This document shows, in pieces, positions 1-8,854 of a stretch of 64,000 bases of DNA. The stretch is from Cryobacterium luteum (GTDB lineage: Bacteria > Actinomycetota > Actinomycetes > Actinomycetales > Microbacteriaceae): positions 1 through 64,000 of the forward strand of contig NZ_FOCN01000003.1 of assembly GCF_900110125.1 (NCBI RefSeq). The letters run 5' to 3'. Both the position numbers and the translations under genes were made by a program. Each line of letters begins with the position of its first letter. The stretch's first letter is position 1. The notes below the pieces were generated by a model, which was not told where the DNA came from, made no database searches, and saw only the letters and a program-made list of their open reading frames with translations.

Positions 1-1
1 T

Positions 2-1657
2 ATGGCCCTGAATTATCGTCCGGTGGATCGTGATCAATCGTTTCTGATACCGCCGGATATGCGTGATTGGTTGCCGACGAATCACCTCGCGTGGTTCCTG
101 ATCGATGTCGTGAAGCAGCTCGACACGAGCGCTTTGCACGACAAGACCAAACTCGGCGGCACGGGCCGTGGGGGGTATAACCCCGACCTGTTGTTGGCGG
201 TGTGGATTTACGCGTCGGCCCGCGGGATCTCGTCGTCGCGGCAGATTGAGCGGGCCTGCATCGAGGACGTCGCGTTTCGGGTGTTGTGCGGGCAGGACGT
301 GCCTGACCACACCGTTTTGGCCCGGTTTCGGCAACGCAACCGCGGCGCGATGGCGGGTCTGTTCGCGCAGGTCCTCGTGTTGTGTGTCAGCCGCGGGCTG
401 GGCAAATTCGGGGTCATCGCCATCGATGGCACGAAGATCAAAGCCAACGCGTCGAAGGACCAGAACCGGTCGTTGAAGAAGTTGCGCGACCTGGCGAAGA
501 CGATTCTGGATCAGGCGGCGGCGACAGATGCGGCCGAAGACGCCGCGAACACTCCGACGGCCGACGATGACCTTCCCGACGGGTTCGAGCCCGGCCCGGA
601 TCGAGCCACTCGAATCCGGGCAGAGCTCGACACCATCCGCGCAGCGATCGAGCCAGAGCCGGAAACCGATTCCGCGACCGAGGACACAACGGATGCGGCG
701 GTGAAGCAGAAGGATCCGCCGGGTCCGGGTGGGAGCCGGCTCGAGCGCATCCAAGACGGGATCGCGCAGCTGGAGGCCGTGGTCAAGGCCGAGAATGATC
801 CTCTGATCGAGGCGCTTCAGACCCGGCTTCTGTGCGCGCAGGAGCGGTTGAGCGATCTGGAAGCAAAGCAGGCTGCGTCCCGGGCGCGGTTCGCCGCCAA
901 GCCCAACGGTTACCCACCGAGAGAGAACAACGGGCGATGGCACAAAGCCGTTCATGGTGTCGCGTTCGCCGAAGCCAACCTGGCCCGGGCCAGAGAGCGC
1001 GCGGATCGGCAACTTTCGGGAGAGACGGAATCCACCGGACGGTATCTTCTGCGCCGCAATATCACCGACCCGGACTCGCGTCTGATGCACGCCCGCGACG
1101 GGTTTGTTCAAAGCTATAACGCCCAACTGGCCACCGCCGACGACCAACTCATCATCGCCGTTGACGTCGTCACCGCCCCCAACGATCAAGGCCAACTCAT
1201 CCCCATGATGGCCAACCTGGAAACCAACCTGCGGCGCTGCCAGCAGGAAACATCCCGCACCGATCTGGACGTTGGACTGGTCGTGGCCGACAACGGATAT
1301 CTCTCCAACGAGAACGTTGACGCTCCCGGGTTCGACCGGCTCCTCGCTCCGGGCCGCGGAAAGATGAAGGACGGCGCCTGGGCGGGGACCATTAACGCCA
1401 AGTCGGGCGAAGCCCGCTCGCATGCCGTGAACACCATGGTCACCAAGCTCGCCCTGCCCGGCAATCAGAAGATCTACAATCGCCGCGGCGTCCTCGTCGA
1501 ACCGGTCAACGCTTTCCTCAAAGACCGGCGCGGACTCCGCCAATTCGCGTGCCGTGGCCACGCTGCAGCCCAAGCCGAAGTCCACTTCGCCGCACTAACG
1601 ACCAACCTGATGAAACTCTTCACCGCCGGCCTCACCGCAGCTCCCGCCACGAGTTAG
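2..1657 (+). CDS. IS1182-family transposase
   Basis: DDE transposase that would cut and join the ends of its own insertion sequence. The 551-residue protein has the family's N-terminal domain (about residues 1-120). A catalytic Asp is visible at D142 in the IDGTKIKAN motif, a second at D430 in ADNGY, and a Glu at E500 in VEPVNAFLKDRRG, the usual IS1182-type C-terminal signature. A long acidic, coiled-coil-like insertion (about 165-300) separates the first two acidic residues. The start ATG lies at base 2, so the upstream promoter and left inverted repeat are outside the window. The frame is intact and the enzyme may be active. The family call is confident; assignment to a named IS is not possible here. 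Confidence 0.9.
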   Translation: MALNYRPVDRDQSFLIPPDMRDWLPTNHLAWFLIDVVKQLDTSALHDKTKLGGTGRGGYNPDLLLAVWIYASARGISSSRQIERACIEDVAFRVLCGQDVPDHTVLARFRQRNRGAMAGLFAQVLVLCVSRGLGKFGVIAIDGTKIKANASKDQNRSLKKLRDLAKTILDQAAATDAAEDAANTPTADDDLPDGFEPGPDRATRIRAELDTIRAAIEPEPETDSATEDTTDAAVKQKDPPGPGGSRLERIQDGIAQLEAVVKAENDPLIEALQTRLLCAQERLSDLEAKQAASRARFAAKPNGYPPRENNGRWHKAVHGVAFAEANLARARERADRQLSGETESTGRYLLRRNITDPDSRLMHARDGFVQSYNAQLATADDQLIIAVDVVTAPNDQGQLIPMMANLETNLRRCQQETSRTDLDVGLVVADNGYLSNENVDAPGFDRLLAPGRGKMKDGAWAGTINAKSGEARSHAVNTMVTKLALPGNQKIYNRRGVLVEPVNAFLKDRRGLRQFACRGHAAAQAEVHFAALTTNLMKLFTAGLTAAPATS

Positions 1658-1794
1658 AACGGCCCGCGGGACCACCGCACGCTGCCCCAACACCCCCGTC
1701 GAACGCCGAAAACGGCCTTCGACGCGGTCACCGCGCCTGCTCAACCACCACCCGACGGGCATCCGCCTCGAAATTCACTGCTGACTGCCGAAAA

Positions 1795-1824
1795 CCTCCA
1801 GCCATAAATCAACAGGCTCTCAAT
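1795..1824. mobile_element. candidate right end of the IS1182-type element
   Basis: About 140 bases after the transposase stop lies an AT-richer stretch, ATAAATCAACAGGCTCTC. Read on the other strand it gives GAGAGCCTGTTGATTTAT, which resembles the terminal repeats I recall for IS1182-type elements. The matching left end lies outside the window, so neither the inverted repeat nor the target duplication can be verified. Confidence 0.3.
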
Positions 1825-1827
1825 CCT

Positions 1828-1868
1828 GGGCCCGCTTTTGCGAAGGCGGGCCCGGTCCGCAGACCGGG
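1828..1868 (-). terminator. two hairpins after fadB
   Basis: Two adjacent GC-rich stem-loops lie just beyond the fadB stop. The first pairs CCCGGTC with GACCGGG (1851-1857 and 1862-1868, 4-nt loop). The second pairs GGGCCCGC with GCGGGCCC (1828-1835 and 1846-1853, 10-nt loop). They share three bases, so they are alternatives or stacked. No U-run follows, so this is a weak intrinsic terminator call. Confidence 0.4.
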
Positions 1869-1879
1869 CCGGGTTCTCG

Positions 1880-4045
1880 CTAGTTGCGAGCGGATGCCGC
1901 CCCGACCGCAGCACCGACGCCGCGGATCGGCGGGGTGTGGAACGTACCGCCGAACACCCGTTCGCTCGCACCGACCCGGTCAAGGTAGGGGGTGATCCCG
2001 CCCATCTGGAACGGCCACCCGGCGCCGAGGATCATACACAGGTCGATGTCCTCGGCCGCGTGCACAACGTCATCGTCGAGCATCCGCTTGATCTCGTCGG
2101 CCAGGCCGTCTTCGACCCGCTGCAGAATCTGCTCGGCCGTCATGGGCTCACGGCCGCCGGCGACGATCGTCAGCGCGCCCTTATCGAAACCGGTGCGGCG
2201 ACCCTTGCCGTCGCGCTCAAGAATCTTGCCATGTTCGGCGAGCTTGTGCAGATTGTCGCTCTCGAAGAACCGGTCGGGGAACGCAGCGTGGTGCGTGTCG
2301 AGCACGTGAGCCCCCACGGTGAGGCCGACCAGCTCGAGCAGTTCGAACGGGGTCATCGGCAGCCCGAAGGGCGCCACAGCGGCTTCCACCACCTCGAACG
2401 GTGTTCCGGTATCAACGGCATGCATGGCTTCGCCGAGCAACTTGGCCAGGATCCGGTTGACCACGAAGCCGGAAGTGTCTCGGGTGATCACCGCGTTCTT
2501 CCGCAGCTTGCCGGCGATGACCATCGCCGTCGCGAGGGTGACCTCGTCCGTTTGCGGGGTGTTGACCACCTCGATGAGCGGCATGACCGCGACCGGGTTG
2601 AAGAAATGAAACCCGACCAGGCGTTCCGGATGCGCCAGCTTCGACCCGATCTGCTCGACCGAGAGCGACGACGTGTTCGTGGCCAGAATCGCTTCCGGCG
2701 ACACGAACTTCTCGATTTCAGCGAACACGGACTGCTTCACGCCGAGCTCTTCGAAGACGGCTTCGATCACCCAGTCGGCGTCGGAGAACAACGACTTGTC
2801 GGTGGTGCCGGTGACCAGGACGCGCAGCCGGTTGGCTTCGTCGGCGGAGATCCGATTCTTGCTCTGCAGCGTTGCGATCTCGTCGTGGATATAGGCGACG
2901 CCCTTGTCGACGCGGGCCTGGTCGAGGTCGGTGATGACCACCGGTACCTTGAGGCGTCGCACGAACAGCAGCGCGAACTGGCTGGCCATGAGACCCGCGC
3001 CGATCACGCCGACCTTGGTGATCGGGCGGGCGAGCTTCTTGTCGGGCGCTCCCGCCGGCCGTTTGGCTCGCTTCTGCACGAGGTTGAAGGCATAGATGCT
3101 CGCCTGCAGCTGGTCGCCGGCAATGAGGCCGGCCAGCGCCTCATCCTCGCGCTGGAACCCCTCGGCTCGGGTGCCGCTCTTGGCTGCCTGCAGCAGGTCG
3201 AGTGCCACGTAGGGTGACTTCGCGACCTCGCCGATGCGGTTCACGAGCATCTTGCGGGCAATACCGACGGCGACGTCCCACTTGACGAGACGCTCGATCT
3301 TGCCGGGCGCGTTCGGGCGGGACACCTTTGTCGTGCCCGCAATGACACCGTCGGCCCAATTGATGGAGTCTTCGAGGAACCGCGCCGAGGTAAACATAAC
3401 GTCCGCGATGCCGAGGTCGAGGGCATCCGCTCCGCTGAGGGTGCGGTTGTTCTTGAGTGGGTTTTCAATGATGACCTTGAGGGCGTTTTCGATGCCGATC
3501 AGGTTGGGCAGCAGATAGGCGCCGCCCCAGCCCGGAATCAGACCGAGGAACACTTCGGGCAGGGCGATCGCGGGCACGGCCGCGTCGATGGTGCGGTAGT
3601 TGGCATTCAGGCCGATCTCCAGGCCGCCACCGAGCGCGAGCCCGTTGATGAAGACGAACGACGGCACCCCGAGCGTGTCGAGCTTGCCGAGCGCGTGGTG
3701 GCCGAGCTGGCTGAGCAGTTTTCCAGCCTCGAGGGAGGGGATCTCGGCGACCTTGCTGAGATCCGCACCGGCGGCGAGGATGAACGGTTTGCCGGTGATG
3801 GCGACCCCGTGGATCTCGCCGCGCCCGGCCCGCGCGGTCAGTTCGTCCAGGGTGGCGGCGAATTCCAGCAGGGTGACGGGGCCGAGGGTGTTCGGCCGGG
3901 TGTGGTCACGCCCGTTGTCGAGGGTGACCAGGGCCAGGGTTCGGCCCGCACTCAGCGGTACGTCGCGCACGAAGGAATGCGTGACAACCTCGTCCGCCGA
4001 GATGGCGACGAGCGAGGAGAAGTCCAGGGAACTGTAGTCGGTCAT
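1880..4045 (-). CDS. fadB: fatty-acid oxidation multifunctional protein (enoyl-CoA hydratase / 3-hydroxyacyl-CoA dehydrogenase)
   Basis: Catalyses the hydration and NAD-dependent dehydrogenation steps of beta-oxidation. The 721-residue protein begins with a crotonase domain holding the expected Glu pair (E143 in GGGLEI, E164 in PEVFLGLIPG). A Rossmann dehydrogenase domain follows, with the GVIGAGLMAS nucleotide loop near residue 350, then two C-terminal helical domains. An upstream in-frame start would add 24 residues, but ATG 4045 overlaps the thiolase stop as ATGA, has a purine-rich stretch before it and gives the family N-terminus MTDYSSLDF. It sits directly downstream of fadA, so the pair should form the trifunctional complex. 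Confidence 0.95.
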   Translation of the reverse strand: MTDYSSLDFSSLVAISADEVVTHSFVRDVPLSAGRTLALVTLDNGRDHTRPNTLGPVTLLEFAATLDELTARAGRGEIHGVAITGKPFILAAGADLSKVAEIPSLEAGKLLSQLGHHALGKLDTLGVPSFVFINGLALGGGLEIGLNANYRTIDAAVPAIALPEVFLGLIPGWGGAYLLPNLIGIENALKVIIENPLKNNRTLSGADALDLGIADVMFTSARFLEDSINWADGVIAGTTKVSRPNAPGKIERLVKWDVAVGIARKMLVNRIGEVAKSPYVALDLLQAAKSGTRAEGFQREDEALAGLIAGDQLQASIYAFNLVQKRAKRPAGAPDKKLARPITKVGVIGAGLMASQFALLFVRRLKVPVVITDLDQARVDKGVAYIHDEIATLQSKNRISADEANRLRVLVTGTTDKSLFSDADWVIEAVFEELGVKQSVFAEIEKFVSPEAILATNTSSLSVEQIGSKLAHPERLVGFHFFNPVAVMPLIEVVNTPQTDEVTLATAMVIAGKLRKNAVITRDTSGFVVNRILAKLLGEAMHAVDTGTPFEVVEAAVAPFGLPMTPFELLELVGLTVGAHVLDTHHAAFPDRFFESDNLHKLAEHGKILERDGKGRRTGFDKGALTIVAGGREPMTAEQILQRVEDGLADEIKRMLDDDVVHAAEDIDLCMILGAGWPFQMGGITPYLDRVGASERVFGGTFHTPPIRGVGAAVGAASARN

Positions 4046-5247
4046 CGCTTGGCTGCCTTCTTGTTGAAGTGCGGGTTTTCCCAGATCACGGTGCCGCCCT
4101 GGCCGAGGCCGATGCACATCGCGGTGAGGCCGTAGCGCACCTCGGGGTGCGACTCGAACTGGTGGGCAAGCTGATTCATCAGACGAACACCCGATGAGGC
4201 GAGCGGATGCCCCAGCGCGATAGCGCCGCCGTATTCGTTGACGCGGGGGTCTTCATCATCGATGCCGAAGTGGTCGAGAAAGGAGATGACCTGCACGGCG
4301 AAAGCCTCGTTGAGCTCGAACAGGCCGATGTCGGTGATCGACAGACCGGCCTTGCGCAGGGCTTTCTCCGTGGAGGGGACCGGGCCGAGGCCCATGACCT
4401 CCGGTTCGACGCCGGCGAACGCGAAGTTCGTCATGGTCATCTTCACGCCGAGGCCGAGTTCCTTGGCCGTGGCGGCGCTGGCCAGCAGGCACGCGGACGC
4501 GCCGTCGTTGAGGCCGGAGGCGTTGCCGGCCGTGACGCGGCCGTGCGAACGGAAGGGGGTGCGCAGCGTAGCGAGGCCCTCCATGGTGGTTTCCGGGCGA
4601 GGTGCTTCATCACGGGTGGCCAGGCCCCAGCCGGATTCGCTGCGCGTGGCAACGGGAATCAGGTCGGGCTGGATGTTGCCCGCCGAGTAGGCTGCAGCGA
4701 CCTTCTGCTGGCTGCGCAGCGCGAATCGGTCGGAGCGTTCCTTCGTGTACGACGGAAACCGGTCGTGAATACGTTCGGCCGTGGCGCCCATGTTGAGCGC
4801 GTCTTCGCTCACGAGCTTCTCGGACAGGAACCGCGGGTTCGGGTCGGCGCCGAAGCCCATCGGGTGGCGTCCCATGTGCTCGACGCCGCCGGCGATAGCC
4901 AGGTCGTACGCACCGAAACCGATCGAGGACCCCATCATGGTGACGGCGGTCATCGCCCCGGCGCACATGCGGTCGATCGCAAACCCGGGCACCGACTTGG
5001 GCAGACCGGCCAGTAGCGCCGCCGTGCGACCGAGCGTCAAGCCCTGGTCCCCGGTCTGGGTTGTGGCGGCAATCGCGACATCGTCGATGCGTTCCGGCGG
5101 CACGCCCGGGTTACGTTCCATCAGCCCGATGATCGCCTTGACCACGAGGTCATCGGCTCGGGTGTTCCAGTACATGCCTTTTTCGCCGGCGCGTCCGAAC
5201 GGGGTTCGAACCCCGTCCACAAAAACGACTTCTGCTCTCTCGGCCAC
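4042..5247 (-). CDS. fadA: acetyl-CoA C-acyltransferase (3-ketoacyl-CoA thiolase)
   Basis: Thiolase that cleaves 3-ketoacyl-CoA into acetyl-CoA and a shortened acyl-CoA, the last step of the beta-oxidation cycle. At 401 residues it is the normal family length. The nucleophile is C95 (DRMCAGAM), with H347 (GHPLASSG) and C378 (CIGLGQGG) completing the active site. The start is GTG with a GGAGG ribosome site four bases upstream. Its stop overlaps the fadB start by four bases, so the two are probably translationally coupled. The upstream region carries nested palindromes that may be an operator. Confidence 0.95.
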   Translation of the reverse strand: MAERAEVVFVDGVRTPFGRAGEKGMYWNTRADDLVVKAIIGLMERNPGVPPERIDDVAIAATTQTGDQGLTLGRTAALLAGLPKSVPGFAIDRMCAGAMTAVTMMGSSIGFGAYDLAIAGGVEHMGRHPMGFGADPNPRFLSEKLVSEDALNMGATAERIHDRFPSYTKERSDRFALRSQQKVAAAYSAGNIQPDLIPVATRSESGWGLATRDEAPRPETTMEGLATLRTPFRSHGRVTAGNASGLNDGASACLLASAATAKELGLGVKMTMTNFAFAGVEPEVMGLGPVPSTEKALRKAGLSITDIGLFELNEAFAVQVISFLDHFGIDDEDPRVNEYGGAIALGHPLASSGVRLMNQLAHQFESHPEVRYGLTAMCIGLGQGGTVIWENPHFNKKAAKR

Positions 5248-5266
5248 AATGCCTCCAGTACGTGTT

Positions 5267-5301
5267 GGATCAGATCCGAATCGATCTGTTAGTTCTGATC
5301 C
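5267..5301. promoter_or_regulatory. nested palindromes upstream of fadA
   Basis: An 8-bp inverted repeat, GGATCAGA (5267-5274) and TCTGATCC (5294-5301), encloses and partly overlaps a second perfect one, CAGATC-6-GATCTG (5271-5288). They lie 20-54 bases upstream of the fadA start, where a repressor of fatty-acid oxidation would bind. TetR- or GntR-type regulators commonly act at such sites; the regulator is not in this window. Confidence 0.45.
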
Positions 5302-5346
5302 GATCCTAGGGCGACCAAAATAGCCGCCCGAATCGTTTGCCGGTTT

Positions 5347-6573
5347 CTACGACTCCGGATCCGCGACAGGATCGGCCATTTGTAGAACCTCTACAAAAGC
5401 ATCCGCTATTAATTGTGCAGTGGCGTCAACTTGCCAGCGGCGTGCCCCTAAATTGGCGAGTGCCTCCCCAACGGATGCTGCATCCGCCGGCTCCGGCGGA
5501 GTCCACGCCACCCGGCGCAGGTAATCAGGGGTGAGCAGATTCTCCAGGGGGATCTCGAGTTCGTCCGAGACGGTCTGCAGCGCAGCTCGAGACGCTTTGT
5601 ACCTCACATCGGCTTCCGGATTGCGGTCGGCCCAGGCACGCGGCGGCGGCAGGGTGTCGTTGCTGGCCTTGAGCGCGGGCAGGTCGGCGGTGGCGCGGCC
5701 GCGCTGAATCGCATTCCACCAGCGATCAAGCTCGTTCCGGCTCGCCCGTCCGTTGAATTCCCGCAGATCGCTGAGCGCCTGGCGGGTCGCCGGCAGTACG
5801 CGGGCAGCGGCGAGCAGAGAGGCGTCGGGAACGAGGCGCCCGGGGGAGACGTCGACGTCACGAGCGAATTCGTCGCGGGCCAGCCACAGTTCGCGGGCGA
5901 CGGCCAGATTGCGCTGGCCGTGCAACGAGTGGATGCCCGACAGCCGCCGCCACGGGTCCACGCGGGCGGCTTTGGCTTCCTTGGCCAGGGTCGCGGCGAA
6001 CTCCTGATCAGCGATGTCGGTCTTGTCGGACTCGACGAGCAGGTCGACTATGCGGTCGCGCAGGTCGGGCAGCAGTTCAACGTCGAGGGCGGCGTAGACC
6101 AGCCAGGATTCGGGCAGCGGCCGGGTCGACCAGTTCGCGGCCGAGTGCTCCTTGGCGAGGTGGATTCCGAGCAGTTCCTCCACCACGGTGCCGAGCCCGA
6201 CCCGCGGAATGCCCAGCAGTCGGGCGGCGAGCTCGGTGTCGAAGATGCGGGCCGGGTCAAGTCCGACCTCGCGCAGGCAGGCGAGGTCCTGGCTCGCGGC
6301 GTGCAAAATCCACTCAGCGTCGGCGAGGGCGTGGTTCAACTCACTGAAGTCGCCGATGGGTGGCGGGTCGAACAGAAAGGTACCGGCGCCGCGGCGATAG
6401 ATCTGGATCAGATACGCGCGTTGCGAGTACGTGAAACCGGATGCCCGTTCCGCGTCGACCCCGACCGGCCCGGTGCCGGCGGCCAGGGCGGCCGTTGCAG
6501 CGAGGTAGGCCTCGCGGGTGTCGATGACCTGGTGATGAACGAGGGTGGGTGGGGTGGGTTGCGATTCAGCCAC
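5347..6573 (-). CDS. rnd: ribonuclease D-like 3'-5' exonuclease with HRDC domain
   Basis: DEDD-family 3'-5' exoribonuclease acting in RNA end processing. Using GTG 6573 the protein has 408 residues. Exo motif I is visible as D40/E42 (GVDAERASG), motif II as HAASQDLACL, and motif III as the Tyr/Asp of YAALDVELLPDL. A C-terminal HRDC-type helical region starts around PWRRLSGIHSL. A longer in-frame start at 6750 would give a low-complexity tail running back into the upstream DUF3000 gene, so I reject it. The chosen GTG overlaps the DUF3000 stop by 8 bases. Confidence 0.88.
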   Translation of the reverse strand: MAESQPTPPTLVHHQVIDTREAYLAATAALAAGTGPVGVDAERASGFTYSQRAYLIQIYRRGAGTFLFDPPPIGDFSELNHALADAEWILHAASQDLACLREVGLDPARIFDTELAARLLGIPRVGLGTVVEELLGIHLAKEHSAANWSTRPLPESWLVYAALDVELLPDLRDRIVDLLVESDKTDIADQEFAATLAKEAKAARVDPWRRLSGIHSLHGQRNLAVARELWLARDEFARDVDVSPGRLVPDASLLAAARVLPATRQALSDLREFNGRASRNELDRWWNAIQRGRATADLPALKASNDTLPPPRAWADRNPEADVRYKASRAALQTVSDELEIPLENLLTPDYLRRVAWTPPEPADAASVGEALANLGARRWQVDATAQLIADAFVEVLQMADPVADPES

Positions 6574-7156
6574 GGGCTGCTCGGCGTGCTGACAACATGC
6601 TGACTCCTTCCCCAGCGGGAGGGAGGCCGGCGAGCATGCAGAGCAGCTCGCCCCAGCCCTCGACGTGGGCGGTGAGATTGTGATCCAGGGGTGTCCACGA
6701 CGCGCGCAGCTCAATCTGCGCGCCATCCCCCTGTTTGGCGAGTTCGCCAAAGCCTGACGAGATTATTTTAGTCGCCGTTCCGGAGGCCGCCGTGTACGTG
6801 GCCTTGCGGGAGTCCAGCGCATCGACAAGCCACGCCCAGGTGACCTCCGCCAGAAACGGGTCCAGCCCGATCTCCACCTCGAGCGGAGCCTGCGCGAAAC
6901 ACACCACGCGGAAGGCGCCGTTCCACGCCTCCGGCTCCTCGGGATCGTAGAGCAGAATGAACCGGCCCGTTCCCAGGTCCGAGTCGCCGCCGTGCCGCAC
7001 CGGCTTGATGTTGGCGGCCAGGGCGATCGAATACGGCGCGAGCTGGGCGGGTGCGGCGATCTCGGTGACGACTAATTCGGCCCGACTCCTGGCGCGGCGA
7101 ATCGCGGCCAAAGCCGCGGCAAACTCCGCGGGGAGCGATCGATCGGTTTCGGGCAC
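6566..7156 (-). CDS. DUF3000 domain-containing protein
   Basis: Conserved actinobacterial protein of unknown function, 196 residues, no signal peptide or membrane segment. Recognisable features are the N-terminal RRARSRAELVVTEI segment, the GRFILLYDPEEPEAWNGAFRVVCF core and a C-terminal LDHNLTAHVEGWGELL segment. It sits immediately upstream of the RNase D gene and overlaps it by 8 bases, a pairing I recall as common in Actinobacteria. This suggests co-expression but no function can be assigned. Confidence 0.85.
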   Translation of the reverse strand: MPETDRSLPAEFAAALAAIRRARSRAELVVTEIAAPAQLAPYSIALAANIKPVRHGGDSDLGTGRFILLYDPEEPEAWNGAFRVVCFAQAPLEVEIGLDPFLAEVTWAWLVDALDSRKATYTAASGTATKIISSGFGELAKQGDGAQIELRASWTPLDHNLTAHVEGWGELLCMLAGLPPAGEGVSMLSARRAARG

Positions 7157-7220
7157 GTCTGCAGACTAGAGTTTTTTCTGGGTGTTGTCCGTGAGGCACG
7201 CCGATCAGTCGGAGGTGCAC

Positions 7221-8426
7221 ATGCACGAACCACAGCCCCCAAACGGGCGTCAGCCGGGTGTTCTGCGCACGATTCTGGGCGTCGGCGGCATCGTCGCCGT
7301 CGGCTCCGCCGTGGCGCTCGTCGCGGCGGCCGGGGTTCTCTCGGCGGTGATGGCGAAGACGATCGTCACCCCTCCGGCCAGGCGTGAGGACGACACGCGC
7401 GTGGTCGCGGTCGACCGGTCGGGCGGTACCGTCACCCTGCAGCGCCATCGCGACTCCGTCCTTCCGGGCGAATACAGCTTTTTCTTCAGTGCGGGCACCG
7501 GGCACGTTCGGGTCGGCGAGATCACCGCGCGCACCACGCACACCGTCACTCGGCGCATCCTCAAGCTGGACTACGGCGACCTGGCCGCCGCCCGTCGTGG
7601 CCGGTTCAGCGGCTGGCTGTACACCGGGCCCGCCGATCTTGGGTTCGAGTGGAGCGACGTCACCGTGCCAACGCCCATCGGTCCCGCCCCCGCTTGGCTC
7701 ATACCAGCGGATGCCGCACCCCCGTCGACCCGCTGGGTCATCCAGGTGCACGGCCGGGCGGTGCGCCGCGAAGAGGCGTTGCGGGCGGTTCCGGTGTTCC
7801 GTGCGGCCGGCTACACCTCGTTGCTCGTCTCCTATCGAAACGATGGCGACGCCCCGGCCAGCCCGGATGGACGATACGGCCTCGGCGATACCGAATGGCC
7901 GGACGTGGCCGCCGCGATCGACTTTGCCGCCGCGCACGGGGCCAGGAGCATCATTCTGATGGGCTGGTCGATGGGCGGCGCCGTGGCGCTGCAGACACTC
8001 ACCCGCAGCCCATCGGCCGGTTTGATCGCCGGGATCGTGCTGGAATCTCCGGTCATCGACTGGGCCGACGTGGTCGCGGCGCAGGCGGTCGACCGGAGGC
8101 TTCCGCGGACGATCGCGCGCTGCGCCGTGCTGCTGATGGGGTCTCGCTGGGGTGCGAGCTTCACCGGCCAGGCCGCACCTATCGATTTCGGTCGGCTCGA
8201 CTTCGTCGCTCGAGCCCGTGACCTGCACCGCCCGGTTCTGCTACTGCACAGCGACGATGACGGTTTCGTGCCGGCCGCCGGTTCGCGCCGACTCGCCGGC
8301 CGGCGGTCCGACATCGTGACCTTTGTCGCTTTCAGCGATGCCAGGCACACCAAACTCTGGAACTTTGACCCAGCGCGGTGGAACGCCGAGATCACGGCCT
8401 GGCTCGCCCGACTGCCCGAGGTTTAG
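7221..8426 (+). CDS. membrane-anchored alpha/beta hydrolase
   Basis: Predicted serine hydrolase of unknown substrate. The 401-residue product has one N-terminal hydrophobic segment (about residues 13-42) that would anchor it with the catalytic domain outside. The nucleophile elbow GWSMGG places the serine at S250. The likely acid is D347 (HSDDDGF) and the base H376 (DARHTKL). A GTG start at 7182 is possible, but ATG 7221 follows a GGAGG site at 7211-7215 with good spacing. The gene is divergent from DUF3000 and converges on sufE with a 4-base overlap of the stops. Confidence 0.85.
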   Translation: MHEPQPPNGRQPGVLRTILGVGGIVAVGSAVALVAAAGVLSAVMAKTIVTPPARREDDTRVVAVDRSGGTVTLQRHRDSVLPGEYSFFFSAGTGHVRVGEITARTTHTVTRRILKLDYGDLAAARRGRFSGWLYTGPADLGFEWSDVTVPTPIGPAPAWLIPADAAPPSTRWVIQVHGRAVRREEALRAVPVFRAAGYTSLLVSYRNDGDAPASPDGRYGLGDTEWPDVAAAIDFAAAHGARSIILMGWSMGGAVALQTLTRSPSAGLIAGIVLESPVIDWADVVAAQAVDRRLPRTIARCAVLLMGSRWGASFTGQAAPIDFGRLDFVARARDLHRPVLLLHSDDDGFVPAAGSRRLAGRRSDIVTFVAFSDARHTKLWNFDPARWNAEITAWLARLPEV

Positions 8427-8854
8427 GCCAGCCGCTCGCGCAGCTGACGTTTGGCCCGGCCGAGCATGGCGGTCATCCCGCGCAGACGCAGGGGGGAGAC
8501 CGCCTCAGTCAGTCCGATCGACTGCGGAAAGTCATCGGGAACCTTGAGCACCTGCTCGGCGGTCAGCCCATCGAGGCCCTGGGCCAGGATCGACGCGAAC
8601 CCGCGGGTGGTCGGCGACTCGCGCGGAGCTGTCGCGTGCAGGTGGAACGTGTCGGCAGCATCCAGTTCAACGAAGATGAACACCGGCGACTGGCACTCGA
8701 CGACACGCTCGAGCAGATCGGGGTGGTCCTGAAACTTCTGCGGGAGTTCCGGCAGCTCGTTGGCGAACTCGAGCAAAAGCAGCAGGCGATCCTTCTGCTC
8801 GAGGGCCAAAAAGTCCTCTTGGATCTCCGCGAGCTTGGCCGGAAGTGCGCTCAT
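8423..8854 (-). CDS. sufE: SufE-family cysteine desulfuration protein
   Basis: Sulfur acceptor that takes persulfide sulfur from a cysteine desulfurase for Fe-S cluster assembly. The product has 143 residues, normal for SufE. The acceptor cysteine is C54 in VVECQSPVF, corresponding to the CQS motif of the family. A longer reading from 8917 would overlap the rhodanese gene. ATG 8854 overlaps the rhodanese stop by one base (TGATG), so the two sulfur-handling genes are almost certainly co-translated. No sufSBCD genes are nearby. Confidence 0.9.
   Translation of the reverse strand: MSALPAKLAEIQEDFLALEQKDRLLLLLEFANELPELPQKFQDHPDLLERVVECQSPVFIFVELDAADTFHLHATAPRESPTTRGFASILAQGLDGLTAEQVLKVPDDFPQSIGLTEAVSPLRLRGMTAMLGRAKRQLRERLA

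Noticed and set aside
1838..3217. Long plus-strand open frame opposite fadB
   Set aside because: Mirror frame of a well-identified gene in GC-rich DNA; composition is biased (Arg/Asp/His-rich) and no domain is recognisable.
6768..8228. 486-codon minus-strand open frame across the hydrolase and DUF3000
   Set aside because: Overlaps two better supported genes, one of them on the same strand in another frame.
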